The notes: a model not told the origin generated them from the letters alone. 18,269 nucleotides of DNA from Acidobacteriota bacterium (GCA_021780095.1 JAJXZK010000292.1:1-18269); one strand, 5' to 3'; shown: positions 1-8,091, counted from the first letter of the stretch. Translations and numbers: made by a program.

Positions 1-678
1 GATGTTGTAGTCCTTCGGCCCAATCCGCACGTCCCCGGCCGGCAAAATCAAATTGGACTGGTTCACCGCCTTGTACACGTCATTGATGCTCAGCCCGTTG
101 GCTTGCAGCTTCATCGGGTCGACGTAGACCATCACCTGGCGATAGGTGCCGCCGTAGGGCTGCGGTACGGAGGCGCCCTTTACGCTCGCCACCTGATCGC
201 GAATTTCAAACTGCGCATAATCCTTTAGTTGCGTCTCGTTCAGTCCCTGTCCTTCCAACGTAATCAGGCAGACTGGCAGGTTCGAGGCATCGAAGCTCAA
301 CACTACGGGCGGCAAAGTTCCCGGCGGCAATCGCCGCAGGTCCGCCATGGCCAGGTTCGAGATATTGCTCACATCCGCATTCGGATCCGTTCCCGCATGG
401 AAATAAACCTTGATCAGGCTCACCCCGGTCATCGAGCGCGATTCGATATGGTCGATGCCGCTGCCCAGCGTGAAAAACCGCTCAAACGTATCCGTGATGT
501 CGGCTTCCACCTGCTGCGGCGGCATACCCGAATAAAACGTTGCCACCACCACGACCGGTATCTTGACCGCTGGAAACAAATCCACCGGCATGCTTAACAA
601 ATTGACCGTTCCAATGACCACAATCGCCAGGCATGCCATCAAGATGAAGAACGGATACCGGATCGCGAACGACGACAT
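1..678 (-). CDS. RND efflux transporter permease, N-terminal part (runs off window start)
   Basis: This is the first 226 codons of an inner-membrane RND pump of the AcrB/HAE1 type, which exports substrates using the proton gradient together with a periplasmic adaptor and an outer-membrane channel. Read from the reverse complement, it begins MSSFAIRYPFFILMACLAIV, a short cytoplasmic lead followed by transmembrane helix 1. The family-typical porter-domain stretches follow: MPVDLFPAVKIPVVVV, YSGMPPQQVE and, near the cut end, NLILPAGD. The gene leaves the window at base 1, so the proton-relay aspartates and the second half are not visible. The ATG at 678 directly follows the adaptor stop (TAAATG), with a GAGG about 12 bases upstream, so the two are almost certainly translated from one message. 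The substrate cannot be told. Confidence 0.93.
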   Translation of the reverse strand, partial: MSSFAIRYPFFILMACLAIVVIGTVNLLSMPVDLFPAVKIPVVVVATFYSGMPPQQVEADITDTFERFFTLGSGIDHIESRSMTGVSLIKVYFHAGTDPNADVSNISNLAMADLRRLPPGTLPPVVLSFDASNLPVCLITLEGQGLNETQLKDYAQFEIRDQVASVKGASVPQPYGGTYRQVMVYVDPMKLQANGLSINDVYKAVNQSNLILPAGDVRIGPKDYNI

Positions 679-1986
679 TTATTTCTGGCCTCGCTTGACA
701 GACGATCTGGCGGAGTTCTCTGAGTTGGAGGTCGATGTCTGTCGAAACGCTGTCAAATCCATGTCGACTGGACTCGGCGATACGACCTGGCCCGGCTGAT
801 AGTCGGACTGGTTGCCGACGATCACCCGGTCGCCCACCTTGACTCCGCTGACCACCTGGTAGAAATTCGGCCCCTGGATGCCCAGCACCACCGGGCTCTT
901 CACCACGTGATTCGTGTCGTCCACAATCAGCACGTACGGCTGATCGCCCTCGACAATGGCGTCGATCGGCAACATCATGGCCTTTCCGTCGCGTTGCAAC
1001 GGGAATGTTGTGTCGGCATACATTCCTGGCGCCAGATGCAGATCCGCATTGGGGATATCCACCTCCGTCAGCATGGTTCGCGTACTGCGGTCCATGGAGC
1101 GCGTGAACCGCACAATTTTCGTATTGATCGTCTCTCCCGTGGCCTGCACTCGCACCACCGCTGGACCCCCGATCCGCATATAGTCCGCATCGGACTCCGG
1201 TACCGGCATGCGCAGGCGCAACACCCCGCTCTGCGCCAGCCGAACAATCGGCATCGCGTTTGAACTTTCATCCGTACCCGCCGCAATCAGGGCCCCGGTG
1301 TCCGCATAACGAAAAGTCACCACCCCGTCGAATGGCGCATGTACATAGGAGTAAGCCTGCAGCGCCTTGAAATGCTCCAGCGTGGCGGCGTCTTCGCTCA
1401 TCTTCGCTTGTGCCGCCGCGTACGCCGACTTCGCGGAATCGATCTGCGCCTCGGACGACAGATCAGCCGCCTGCTTATTGTCGATATCCTGTTCCGCCAC
1501 CAATCCTGGCATCGTGGCGGCGGCGGTCTTCAGCCGCGCATATTCCGAGTGCAGTGCGGCGTGGATCGCCAGAGCACGGGACACGTCATTGCGGGTGCGT
1601 TGGATTTCCGATCGGTCGCGGTCCACCGCCGCCTTCGCCGAGTCCACTTGCGCATTCAACTCGGGCACTTCCAGAATCGCCAGCACCTCTCCCGTATGGA
1701 CTCGGTCGCCAATATCGACAAAAATCTGCTTGATATAACCGGAAACTTTGGCGTGGATCAACACATCCTGATATGCCTGGAACACTCCTGGCACGGTGAT
1801 GGAAGAAACCGCGGGCCGCAGTCGAACCGTTGCCACGGCAGCCGAAGGAGCATCGTTGGTGGAGGTCGTGCTCGTGCTGGCCGCGTCCGCTCCTTCGCCT
1901 CCCCGACGGTTCAATCCAAACCAAATCGCAGCGGCCGCAACAATCACGACGACTACCAGGACAGCAGTGCGTTTCGAAATATTCAT
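679..1986 (-). CDS. RND efflux periplasmic adaptor subunit (HlyD/MFP family)
   Basis: This is a membrane-fusion (adaptor) protein that bridges an RND pump to an outer-membrane channel. It has 435 residues, normal for the family. Residues 8-25 form a hydrophobic signal anchor, followed by a low-complexity Ser/Thr/Ala linker. The first half of the lipoyl-like domain is at about 72-112 (VSGYIKQIFVDIGDRVHTGE). A helical hairpin spans about 113-210, the second lipoyl half is around 212-236 (YSYVHAPFDGVV), and beta-barrel and membrane-proximal domains run to about 405. The frame stays open upstream to another ATG at 2049, but I prefer the ATG at 1986 because it starts a standard MNISKRTAVL membrane anchor. 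The permease starts at the next base after the stop. No TolC-like gene is visible; it could lie beyond base 1. Confidence 0.93.
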   Translation of the reverse strand: MNISKRTAVLVVVVIVAAAAIWFGLNRRGGEGADAASTSTTSTNDAPSAAVATVRLRPAVSSITVPGVFQAYQDVLIHAKVSGYIKQIFVDIGDRVHTGEVLAILEVPELNAQVDSAKAAVDRDRSEIQRTRNDVSRALAIHAALHSEYARLKTAAATMPGLVAEQDIDNKQAADLSSEAQIDSAKSAYAAAQAKMSEDAATLEHFKALQAYSYVHAPFDGVVTFRYADTGALIAAGTDESSNAMPIVRLAQSGVLRLRMPVPESDADYMRIGGPAVVRVQATGETINTKIVRFTRSMDRSTRTMLTEVDIPNADLHLAPGMYADTTFPLQRDGKAMMLPIDAIVEGDQPYVLIVDDTNHVVKSPVVLGIQGPNFYQVVSGVKVGDRVIVGNQSDYQPGQVVSPSPVDMDLTAFRQTSTSNSENSARSSVKRGQK

Positions 1987-2105
1987 TGGAAGACTTTCCC
2001 GCCTATGCCGAGCGGCATAGCTGTGAACAGCAGAAAGAATTCCTGCCATACAGAAGCGCCGGATTCAGCATTCGACCGGCAATCCTACTGCTACGACAGG
2101 GGCTT

Positions 2106-2534
2106 CTACAACTCAGAGAATGACAACGGAGGAGGTAAAAGGAAGAAATGATCCAGGCATGGCCGCATGGCCGCATCCGCCTGCTGATCCGACCGGTCGC
2201 GCTGCACGCGGTATGCAACGGCCGCCGTGGAATTCTCCGGCGACGTTCGAATCGCCGTGAAGGCGAACGCCAACAGAAACGCGGCGATCGCATCCGTTCC
2301 ATGCAGCGAAGGCACACTGATGGGGTTACGCTTGGTGACGCACGCCTTGATGGCCGTCGACTGATGGATGGCTTGCTGCGGCGTATCGTATTGCGTCAGT
2401 CGCCGATGGATCACCCAGCCGAACACGGCCAGCAATACGATAAACAGACACACACTGAACTGGCCACGGAACGCGCCTTGTCCGGATTGCATCCGGGCAC
2501 TCCAAAATCGCTCCGATGTCGGGTTGTCGTGCAT
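2106..2534 (-). CDS. Hypothetical small membrane protein upstream of the RND adaptor
   Basis: I do not recognise this gene. The reading frame gives 142 residues from the ATG at 2534, with AAAGGG just upstream. It has one clear transmembrane segment at about residues 26-43 (FSVCLFIVLLAVFGWVI) and a weaker hydrophobic patch (AIAAFLLAFAFTAI) further on. Support for coding: nearly every codon ends in G or C as in the neighbours, whereas the opposite-strand frame over the same bases gives an arginine-rich shadow. The frame also stays open upstream to a TTG at 2612, and a TACAAT hexamer at 2624-2629 could be a -10 box. It lies 119 bases ahead of the adaptor on the same strand, so a role with the efflux genes is possible but unproven. 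The last 12 codons look less biased and could be read-through. Confidence 0.5.
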   Translation of the reverse strand: MHDNPTSERFWSARMQSGQGAFRGQFSVCLFIVLLAVFGWVIHRRLTQYDTPQQAIHQSTAIKACVTKRNPISVPSLHGTDAIAAFLLAFAFTAIRTSPENSTAAVAYRVQRDRSDQQADAAMRPCLDHFFLLPPPLSFSEL

Positions 2535-2865
2535 GTACCCTTTCAAATCCGTCCCTTGCTCAGATGCGAACCGGCAGGTGATCCTTGAACCGTTTTCCAG
2601 CGAATCCTGCAAGCCACTCTACGATTGTAACCTGTGGCTGTGATCCGCCGATCCAAGGATTAGGTTGTCAGATCGCTGCAGGAAGAATCATGGCATCGTT
2701 GTGTCGCGGCTCATGGGCAGCATCTAAGCAGATGAGCCGCCCTTATTCGACGTCTAGCAAACGAAAAGGTTATACCGGAATTCGAATGGATCGCGCGCAA
2801 TTCCTCGACTCACCCCAAAGTTTAGAAAAGTTTAGCGATAATAAGGATGTCAACGTTCGAATCTT

Positions 2866-4095
2866 ATGCCAACTGCTAGCACCGCAGAGAACAAACTTCA
2901 CCTCACACCCGCCGAGCGAATCCAGCGTCGCCGCCTCATCGTTCAGGATAGTTTGTCCTTGTTCAGCTTGACGCTCATTACCATCTTGATCGGCGTCCTC
3001 ACCTATTTCTTCTTCCACTCCTTCGCGGAACATCGCAGCGTGCTCGAGAAACGCTGGTACGATCGCGGCCAGATTGCAATGAAGGCCGGTCATCCCACGG
3101 AAGCTGTCGAAGACTTCCGCTCCGCGCTTTCCTTTTCCTCTACCAACACCGACTATCAAATGTCGTTGGCCGAAGCGCTCGCGGCTTCCGGTCGCACCGA
3201 AGAAGCCGCAGCCTACTTTTCCTCGCTGCACGATGCCGAACCCGGCGACGGATATCTCAATCTCCAGTTGGCCCGCCTCGCTGTGCGACGCGGCAATTCC
3301 GCCCAGGCCATCGAATACTATCAGACCGCGTTGAACGGCCTGTGGCGCGGGCAGGGAACTGCGCGGCGCCTGCAAATTCGTCTCGAGTTGGCGCAATATC
3401 TCATCTCTCTCGCTCGTCCTGTCGAGGCTCAGGGCCAGCTTCTCGCCGCCGAAGGAAATTCGCTCGACAATCCCTCGGCTCTCTTTCAGATTGCTAACCT
3501 GCTGCGCCATGCCGATGATCCTATCGACGCCTTAACCGCCTATCAGCGCGTCGTCCACCACCGCAGCGCCTCCTCGGCCCAGGTGCTCGCCTCCCTCGAT
3601 GCCGAATCGCAGATTGCCGCCTCCCTCGGTCAATACAAACGAGCCGCCGAGGCGCTCACGCGATACATGACGAAGTTGCGCCAGCACCCGTCTGCAGGCA
3701 CGCCGCAGCAAAACCGATCCGTCGAACAGCAGTTGGACCAATATCAGCGCATGTTGCTGCTGATTCCGTTCGACAGCCTGCTCCCCCGGACGCACGACAT
3801 CCGCCTGCTGCAGGCCGCCGCCATCGCCCATCGCCGTTATCAAAGTTGTCTGCAGGCGCTGCAATCGCACAACGATCCCAACGCGTCCAACCCCGATCTG
3901 CTGGTGCTCGGCACTCAGTGGACAGAATTAGGCTCTCCGAACGTTCACGCGCTCGAAGGCAATGTGGCGCTTCAGGATCGAATCACCACCTGGACCGGTC
4001 AGGCAGAGCGCGTTACTGCAAAAGTATGCGGCCCTCCCACCGGCGATGATGCGCTGCTGCTGCAATTGGCAGAGACTCCGGACAAAGCAGAATGA
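2866..4095 (+). CDS. Membrane-anchored tetratricopeptide-repeat protein
   Basis: This 409-residue protein has a charged cytoplasmic N-terminus, one transmembrane helix at about residues 31-51 (LFSLTLITILIGVLTYFFF) and a long helical-repeat domain. TPR-like units are seen near 61-95 (RWYDRGQIAMKAGHPTEAVE), 96-129, 130-163 and 203-235, with degenerate repeats after that. TPR domains bind other proteins; no enzymatic motif is visible. The ATG at 2866 is the only start after the in-frame TAA at 2842-2844. Its best ribosome-binding match (AAGGA at 2844-2848) lies rather far away, about 17 bases. The 3' end overlaps the ClC transporter gene by four bases (ATGA), which suggests translational coupling and a shared job. 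A tetratricopeptide partner for a chloride transporter is an inference from this overlap only. Confidence 0.85.
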   Translation: MPTASTAENKLHLTPAERIQRRRLIVQDSLSLFSLTLITILIGVLTYFFFHSFAEHRSVLEKRWYDRGQIAMKAGHPTEAVEDFRSALSFSSTNTDYQMSLAEALAASGRTEEAAAYFSSLHDAEPGDGYLNLQLARLAVRRGNSAQAIEYYQTALNGLWRGQGTARRLQIRLELAQYLISLARPVEAQGQLLAAEGNSLDNPSALFQIANLLRHADDPIDALTAYQRVVHHRSASSAQVLASLDAESQIAASLGQYKRAAEALTRYMTKLRQHPSAGTPQQNRSVEQQLDQYQRMLLLIPFDSLLPRTHDIRLLQAAAIAHRRYQSCLQALQSHNDPNASNPDLLVLGTQWTELGSPNVHALEGNVALQDRITTWTGQAERVTAKVCGPPTGDDALLLQLAETPDKAE

Positions 4096-5888
4096 GTGAA
4101 TTGACGGCCAGCCCGACTTCAGCTCCCGCTTCCACGCCACGGCTGCCTCTGACCGCTCCCGCGACTGCTACGTTCCAGCTCACCGACGCGGAAATTCAGC
4201 ACATCGCTCCCACTCGCGGCGATCGCCTTTTCCTCGTCCTGTCCATCTTCATCGGTATCCTCTCCGGGCTGCTGGTCGTTTGCTTCCGCATGTCCATTGA
4301 ATGGCTGCGCGTGTGGCTGCTCGGCTCGGTTCCGCATCCCGGCCAATATCGCCTGTTGCTCGCTCCCATGCTGGTCGGCCTGCTGCTCGGCCTCATGGTC
4401 AAATACATCTTCCCCCAGGCTCGCGGCAGCGGTATCAATCAGACCAAGGCGGCGCTCTACATCTACAACGGCTACATTTCCGTTCGCACCATGATCGGAA
4501 AATTCATCACCTCGGCGCTCGCCATCGGTTCGGGCCACTCGCTCGGGCCGGAAGATCCATCGCTGCAGATCGGCGCCGGCATCGCTTCGCTGATCGGTCG
4601 TCGGCTTCATCTCAGCCGCGAGCGGCTCCGCCTCTTCGCGCCCGTCGGCGCGGCTGCCGGCCTGGCCGCTGCCTTCAACGCGCCCATCTCTGCCATCCTG
4701 TTTGTCATTGAAGAAGTCATCGGTGCGTGGAGCGCCGCTGTCCTCGGCTCCATCGTGCTCGCCGCGGTTTCCAGCGTCGTCATTGCCCGCTATTTCTGGG
4801 GCGCGCAGCCCATGTTCCACATTCCGCCCATCACTCTGCGCGACAACCGCGAGCTGCTGGCCTACGCTGTCCTCGGTATCGTCGGCGGATTTGCCGCCGT
4901 CCTTTTTTCACGCCTGCTCGCCACCTTGCGTCCCTGGCTTCGCTCGTTGCCCAACTGGACCCAGGTCCTGCAACCCGGCGCGGCAGGTCTCATCGTCGGC
5001 GCTGTCGGCTTCTTCGGTTTTCCCCAGGTCATGGGCTCCGGCTATAACACCATTGACCACGCCATGCATGGCGAATATCTATGGCACGTCCTGCTAGCCC
5101 TCGCCATCCTCAAAATCTTCGCCACCACCGTGTCCTTTTCCAGCGGCACTCCCGGCGGCATGTTTGCTCCAACATTATTTATTGGAGCGATGCTGGGCGC
5201 ATCCGTCGGCAGTTTCGAAAAACATTTCTTTCCCCATCTCACCGGCTCCGTCGGCGCCTACGCCCTGGTCGGCATGGGAGTGTTGTTCGCCGGCTTCCTG
5301 CGCGTCCCCCTCACCAGCGTCTTCATGGTGTTTGAGCTCAGCGGAAATTATTCCATCGTCCTGCCCGTCATTCTGGCCAACACCCTCGCCTACCTCATCG
5401 CCCGCAGCCTGCAGCCTGTTCCCATCTTCGAAACCCTCACCCTGCAGGATGGCCTGAACCTGCCCTCCATGGAAGAGGTTCGAGAAGAGACCGCCTTGCG
5501 CGTCGAGGACGCACTGCGCCCATTTGACGGCCAGGTCTTCGTCGGCTCCGATCCCGCCGCAGCCATCGCCACAAAATTGCAGGAAGAAAAAGAAGACGTC
5601 GCCCTCATCCGCTGCGCCCGCAATCGCTGGTATGTTCTGCCCGTCGCCGATCTGCCCAGGCTGGTGCAGGCTTCCACCCGCATCGATCAGCCTATTGAAG
5701 AGCTGCTGCCTGACGATCGCGCGCCCTTCCTGTACCCTGACCTGCCGCTCAACGAAACCCTGGCCCACTTCAACCGCTGGCCCATTCTGCCCATCGTCAA
5801 CCGCGCCGTCTCCGGCCTGTTAGAAGGCGTAGTCTCCCAGGCCGACGTCCTAAAGTGCTATCAAGACCACGCCCACGTCCAAGGCTAG
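4092..5888 (+). CDS. ClC-family chloride channel/antiporter with C-terminal CBS pair
   Basis: This 598-residue inner-membrane protein has about 440 residues of ClC transport core and a cytosolic tail of about 125 residues that resembles two CBS domains (about 471-530 and 535-590), which in this family bind nucleotides. The anion-pathway signatures are present but variant: GSGINQ at 112-117 (usual GSGIP), GPEDP at 152-156 (usual GREGP) with the gating glutamate kept as E154, and GGMFAP at 355-360. IEE at 206-208 keeps the inner proton-path glutamate, which favours Cl-/H+ exchange over a pure channel. The position matching the central tyrosine of E. coli ClC appears to be phenylalanine (PIF, about 446). 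The start codon overlaps the stop of the TPR gene. Which anion is carried cannot be read from the sequence. Confidence 0.95.
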   Translation: MSELTASPTSAPASTPRLPLTAPATATFQLTDAEIQHIAPTRGDRLFLVLSIFIGILSGLLVVCFRMSIEWLRVWLLGSVPHPGQYRLLLAPMLVGLLLGLMVKYIFPQARGSGINQTKAALYIYNGYISVRTMIGKFITSALAIGSGHSLGPEDPSLQIGAGIASLIGRRLHLSRERLRLFAPVGAAAGLAAAFNAPISAILFVIEEVIGAWSAAVLGSIVLAAVSSVVIARYFWGAQPMFHIPPITLRDNRELLAYAVLGIVGGFAAVLFSRLLATLRPWLRSLPNWTQVLQPGAAGLIVGAVGFFGFPQVMGSGYNTIDHAMHGEYLWHVLLALAILKIFATTVSFSSGTPGGMFAPTLFIGAMLGASVGSFEKHFFPHLTGSVGAYALVGMGVLFAGFLRVPLTSVFMVFELSGNYSIVLPVILANTLAYLIARSLQPVPIFETLTLQDGLNLPSMEEVREETALRVEDALRPFDGQVFVGSDPAAAIATKLQEEKEDVALIRCARNRWYVLPVADLPRLVQASTRIDQPIEELLPDDRAPFLYPDLPLNETLAHFNRWPILPIVNRAVSGLLEGVVSQADVLKCYQDHAHVQG

Positions 5889-5971
5889 CGCCGTTGCTAC
5901 GATTGTTCTTGGCATTACCGCAATGAGGGGGCCTCAAACAGCCGAGAGAAATTTAGACCTGGGCCACCCGG

Positions 5972-6199
5972 CTAGAAGCGGCCGAAAATCATTTCGATTA
6001 AGCGATGTTCAAGACTTTCGGGTGTGAACTCCCTGAACCCGTTGTTGTCTACATCATTAAAGTCAGAGCAGCTACGCGCCATCGGGGAAGTATTTGTCTT
6101 TGAGAAAGTAGTGAAATTGCAAAAGTGAGTCCAATGATTCACGCCGTACATATCTGTATAGGTCACCTCAGCAACAAATGCCGGGGTGCCCCATTCAAG
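5972..6199 (-). pseudogene. C-terminal remnant of a hypothetical protein, cut off at a REP-like element
   Basis: An open minus-strand stretch ending in TAG at 5972-5974 encodes protein-like sequence including VTYTDMYGVNHWTHFCNF and, later, SCSDFNDVDNNG. From memory this has the look of the C-terminal end of larger acidobacterial hypothetical proteins; this is a judgement, not a search result. Going upstream, the frame runs into the inverted repeat at 6190-6220 and hits a TGA at 6203-6205. No ATG with a good ribosome site exists; only a GTG at 6166 is available. I read it as a 3' fragment left after a repeat-associated deletion or insertion. The alternative is a real 64-residue protein starting at that GTG. 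Bases 5889-5971, between it and the ClC stop, show nothing I can name. Confidence 0.45.
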
Positions 6200-6220
6200 C
6201 CGTCAGTTGGCTTGAGTGGG
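6190..6220. repeat. REP-like stem-loop, copy 1 (ATTCAAGCC family)
   Basis: The arms CCCATTCAAGCC (6190-6201) and GGCTTGAGTGGG (6209-6220) pair over 12 positions, with one T-G wobble, around a 7-base loop GTCAGTT. It is preceded by GGGGTGCC. Related copies occur in the opposite orientation at 17442-17472 and, more diverged, at 17555-17585. It starts about 20 bases past the gdh stop on the minus strand, so it could protect or end that transcript, but it has no T-run. Confidence 0.75.
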
Positions 6221-6239
6221 CTGCGAATTCTCGTTCCCC

Positions 6240-7505
6240 CTACGCGTAAAATCCGCGCTGCCGAATCACTCCGGCTACTCGATCCATCGCCAGCATGTAC
6301 GCCGCAATTCGGTTGTTCACGCCATGCGTCAGCCGATAGTGGATCACATGCTCAAAGCTGTTCACCAGGATCTCGTCCAGCCGCTCATTCACCACTTCTT
6401 CCTTCCAGAAATATCCCTGCCGGTCCTGAACCCATTCAAAGTACGACGCCGTCACGCCCCCCGCATTCGCCAGAATGTCCGGGATAATAAACACGCCCTT
6501 CTCCTTCAGAATGTCATCCGCAAACGCCGTCGTCGGCCCGTTCGCGCCTTCGCACACAATCCGCGCCGAAATCTTCGCCGCGTTGTGGCTCGTGATCACA
6601 TTCTCCGTCGCCGCCGGAATCAAAATGTCGCACGGCATCGTAATCAACTCCGCCGAATTCATCGCCTCCGCTCCCGCGAACCCGACAATCGTCCCATCAT
6701 GTTCCCGGTGCCGCTTCAGCGCATCGATATCGATTCCGTTCGCGTTGTAGAGGCCCCCATCGTACTCCGCAATCCCGATAATCTTGCAGCCCACCTCCGC
6801 CAGCAGCTCGGCCGCATTCGATCCAACATTGCCAAATCCCTGGATGATGATTCGGCATCCTTCCACCGGCATCTTCAGGTGTCGCAGCGCCTCCAGGCAC
6901 ACTACCCGCACTCCGCGCCCCGTCGCCGCGCGTCGTCCGCGCGAGCCTCCCAGCTCGATCGGCTTGCCCGTCACCACCGCTGTCACCGTCTGCCGCATAT
7001 GCATGGAATACGTGTCCATGATCCACGCCATCGTCTGCTCATTCGTGTTCACATCCGGCGCCGGCACATCTTTTTCCGGCCCGATAAACTCGATGATCTC
7101 CGACGTGTACCGCCGCGTAATCCGCTCCAGCTCGCCCCTCGACAGCTTTTTCGGATCGCAGATCACTCCGCCCTTCGCCCCGCCAAACGGAATATCCACC
7201 ACCGCGCACTTCCACGTCATCCAGCTCGCCAGCGCCCGCACCTCATCCAGCGTCACGTCCGGCGCATAGCGAATCCCGCCCTTCGCCGGCCCTCGCGCCA
7301 GCGAGTGATGCACCCGGAACCCGGTAAACAGCTCCACGTGTCCGTCATCCATCAACACCGGAAAATGCACAATGATCTCCCGGCTAGGCGACCGCAGCAC
7401 CTTCCACAAATCGTCTTCCAGGTTGAGTTTTTTCGCCGCAAAATCAAACCGCGCCGCCTGCGCTTCCCACGGGTTCATTTCCTGCTCAATTGCAATCGTT
7501 GCCAT
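6240..7505 (-). CDS. gdhA: Glutamate dehydrogenase (Glu/Leu/Phe/Val dehydrogenase family)
   Basis: This cytoplasmic enzyme interconverts glutamate with 2-oxoglutarate and ammonium using NAD(P). At 421 residues it has the length of the hexameric bacterial and archaeal form. Visible signatures: the substrate-binding KGG at 75-77, the [16 protein letters not shown] core at 98-113 with the conserved lysines K99 and K111, and the catalytic aspartate region PAPDVNT (D151). The Rossmann GFGNVG is at 223-228 and [12 protein letters not shown] is at 347-358. The second cofactor strand ends IAEYDGG; the acidic residue there weakly suggests NAD rather than NADP. The ATG at 7505 has a good GGAG at 7512-7515. 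The gene stands alone on its strand, with a plausible promoter at 7669-7698 and a REP hairpin just past its stop. Leucine or phenylalanine dehydrogenase is less likely at this length. Confidence 0.95.
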   Translation of the reverse strand: MATIAIEQEMNPWEAQAARFDFAAKKLNLEDDLWKVLRSPSREIIVHFPVLMDDGHVELFTGFRVHHSLARGPAKGGIRYAPDVTLDEVRALASWMTWKCAVVDIPFGGAKGGVICDPKKLSRGELERITRRYTSEIIEFIGPEKDVPAPDVNTNEQTMAWIMDTYSMHMRQTVTAVVTGKPIELGGSRGRRAATGRGVRVVCLEALRHLKMPVEGCRIIIQGFGNVGSNAAELLAEVGCKIIGIAEYDGGLYNANGIDIDALKRHREHDGTIVGFAGAEAMNSAELITMPCDILIPAATENVITSHNAAKISARIVCEGANGPTTAFADDILKEKGVFIIPDILANAGGVTASYFEWVQDRQGYFWKEEVVNERLDEILVNSFEHVIHYRLTHGVNNRIAAYMLAMDRVAGVIRQRGFYA

Positions 7506-7588
7506 ACAACTCTCCGCTTCTGTCTGCCGAATATTCGCGTGTCATCCCTGGTCGCCTTGGAGACGCTTGAGTAGGAGTGAAGAAAACC

Positions 7589-7622
7589 TGGGTGCCCCAG
7601 GGTCTCACTTCTTAGACCCGGG
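7589..7622. repeat. Stem-loop with GGTGCCCC flank (GGGTCT family), copy 1
   Basis: GGGTCT (7600-7605) and AGACCC (7614-7619) form a perfect 6-bp stem around an 8-base loop, next to GGGTGCCCCA (about 7590-7599). A close relative in the opposite orientation is at 17306-17328 (CCCGGGTCTC, then GAGACCC, with TGGGGCACC some 30 bases on). It would lie inside the gdh leader RNA if the 7669-7698 promoter is used. Confidence 0.6.
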
Positions 7623-7668
7623 ATTCTCCTATTAGTCTCCACAAACCCTATTCCGGCCAAACCTACGG

Positions 7669-7698
7669 AGTATAGGCCCGCCCCCTCACCTCCGGCAA
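7669..7698 (-). promoter_or_regulatory. Candidate sigma-70-type promoter for gdh
   Basis: On the minus strand TTGCCG (7693-7698) and TATACT (7669-7674) are separated by 18 bases. Transcription would start near 7662, giving a leader of about 155 bases that contains the 7600-7619 hairpin. The hexamers are good but not perfect, and there is no experimental support. Confidence 0.4.
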
Positions 7699-7733
7699 GC
7701 ACACAGATCACTTTAGTAACCCCCCGAAACTGC

Positions 7734-7857
7734 CCCGCATCAGACCCCGGAACTCATTGCAGCTAGACCCCGGACTTTCGACCGGGGAGCCGAGTTCGAA
7801 CCCGTGACACGCCTTCAGGCGCAGGGGTTAGCCCCTGATGCGGGAGTCACCCTGACT
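7734..7857. other. Nested palindrome cluster; possible structured RNA or REP mosaic
   Basis: Several perfect pairings are packed into about 125 bases. A 10-bp long-range stem joins CCCGCATCAG (7734-7743) to CTGATGCGGG (7835-7844). Inside it are CCCCGG/CCGGGG (7768-7773 with 7782-7787), the near-closed CGCCTTCAGGCG (7810-7821), and CAGGGG/CCCCTG (7822-7827 with 7832-7837), which shares three bases with the long stem and so competes with it. GGAGTC/GACTCC (7843-7848 with 7854-7859) follows. AGACCCCGGA also occurs twice directly (from 7742 and 7765). It could be a structured RNA or cis-element, or a mosaic of REP-like palindromes such as are common in these genomes. Confidence 0.5.
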
Positions 7858-7919
7858 CCATATCCGCTCATCTTCATCCATCCTGGATAGGTCTATTCCA
7901 TTCGGGTTCGTAAATTTCG

Positions 7920-7949
7920 TTGACGGGCGTTACCTGCTGTTAGTACTAT
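7920..7949 (+). promoter_or_regulatory. Candidate sigma-70-type promoter for the secreted HExxE protein
   Basis: TTGACG (7920-7925) and TACTAT (7944-7949) are spaced 18 bases apart. This would give a leader of about 135 bases before the ATG at 8092. The match is moderate and untested. Confidence 0.35.
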
Positions 7950-8091
7950 CCCCCACAATTGACGCTTCTTGTTGCACGCTCCTCTCCTGGCTTATTTGCG
8001 GCAAAGATTTGCAAGTCATAGCTGCGAGAGTACGGCAGTGCGGGATTCGATCAAATCCTGGATTCAAAAGTAGTTCTTGCGGAGGCAGCAA

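Larger units (their letters stand above)
7506..8091. other. Divergent intergenic region between gdh and the secreted protein gene
   Basis: This 586-base stretch has no believable gene. Open frames within it are short and give unlike-protein sequence. From left to right it holds the gdh leader with a GGGTCT/AGACCC hairpin (7600-7619), a candidate minus-strand promoter (7669-7698), a cluster of nested palindromes (7734-7857), a candidate plus-strand promoter (7920-7949), and the GGAGG ribosome site (8081-8085) of the downstream gene. Confidence 0.7.

Noticed and set aside
2148..2588. Plus-strand 146-codon open frame
   Set aside because: Its product is arginine-rich and shapeless, while the minus-strand frame over the same bases shows G/C-ending codons and a transmembrane helix.
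2847..2879. Ten-codon mini-ORF overlapping the TPR start, possible leader peptide
   Set aside because: Its AAGG directly abuts the ATG with no spacing, and no attenuator-like hairpin follows. The AAGGA more likely serves, loosely, the ATG at 2866.
6190..6220. Rho-independent terminator for gdh
   Set aside because: The stem is good and the position suits, but there is no T-run on the minus strand, and the same element recurs away from gene ends. It was classed as a REP-like repeat.
6216..7574. Long plus-strand open frame of 452 codons opposite gdh
   Set aside because: Its product is rich in Arg, His and Pro, as expected from the antisense of a GC-rich gene. The minus-strand frame is an unmistakable glutamate dehydrogenase.
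7780..7860. tRNA-like GTTCGAAC with flanking hairpins
   Set aside because: The T-loop-like sequence has no pairing T-stem on either strand (second and third pairs fail), there is no matching acceptor stem, and the hairpin loops are of the wrong size for an anticodon arm.
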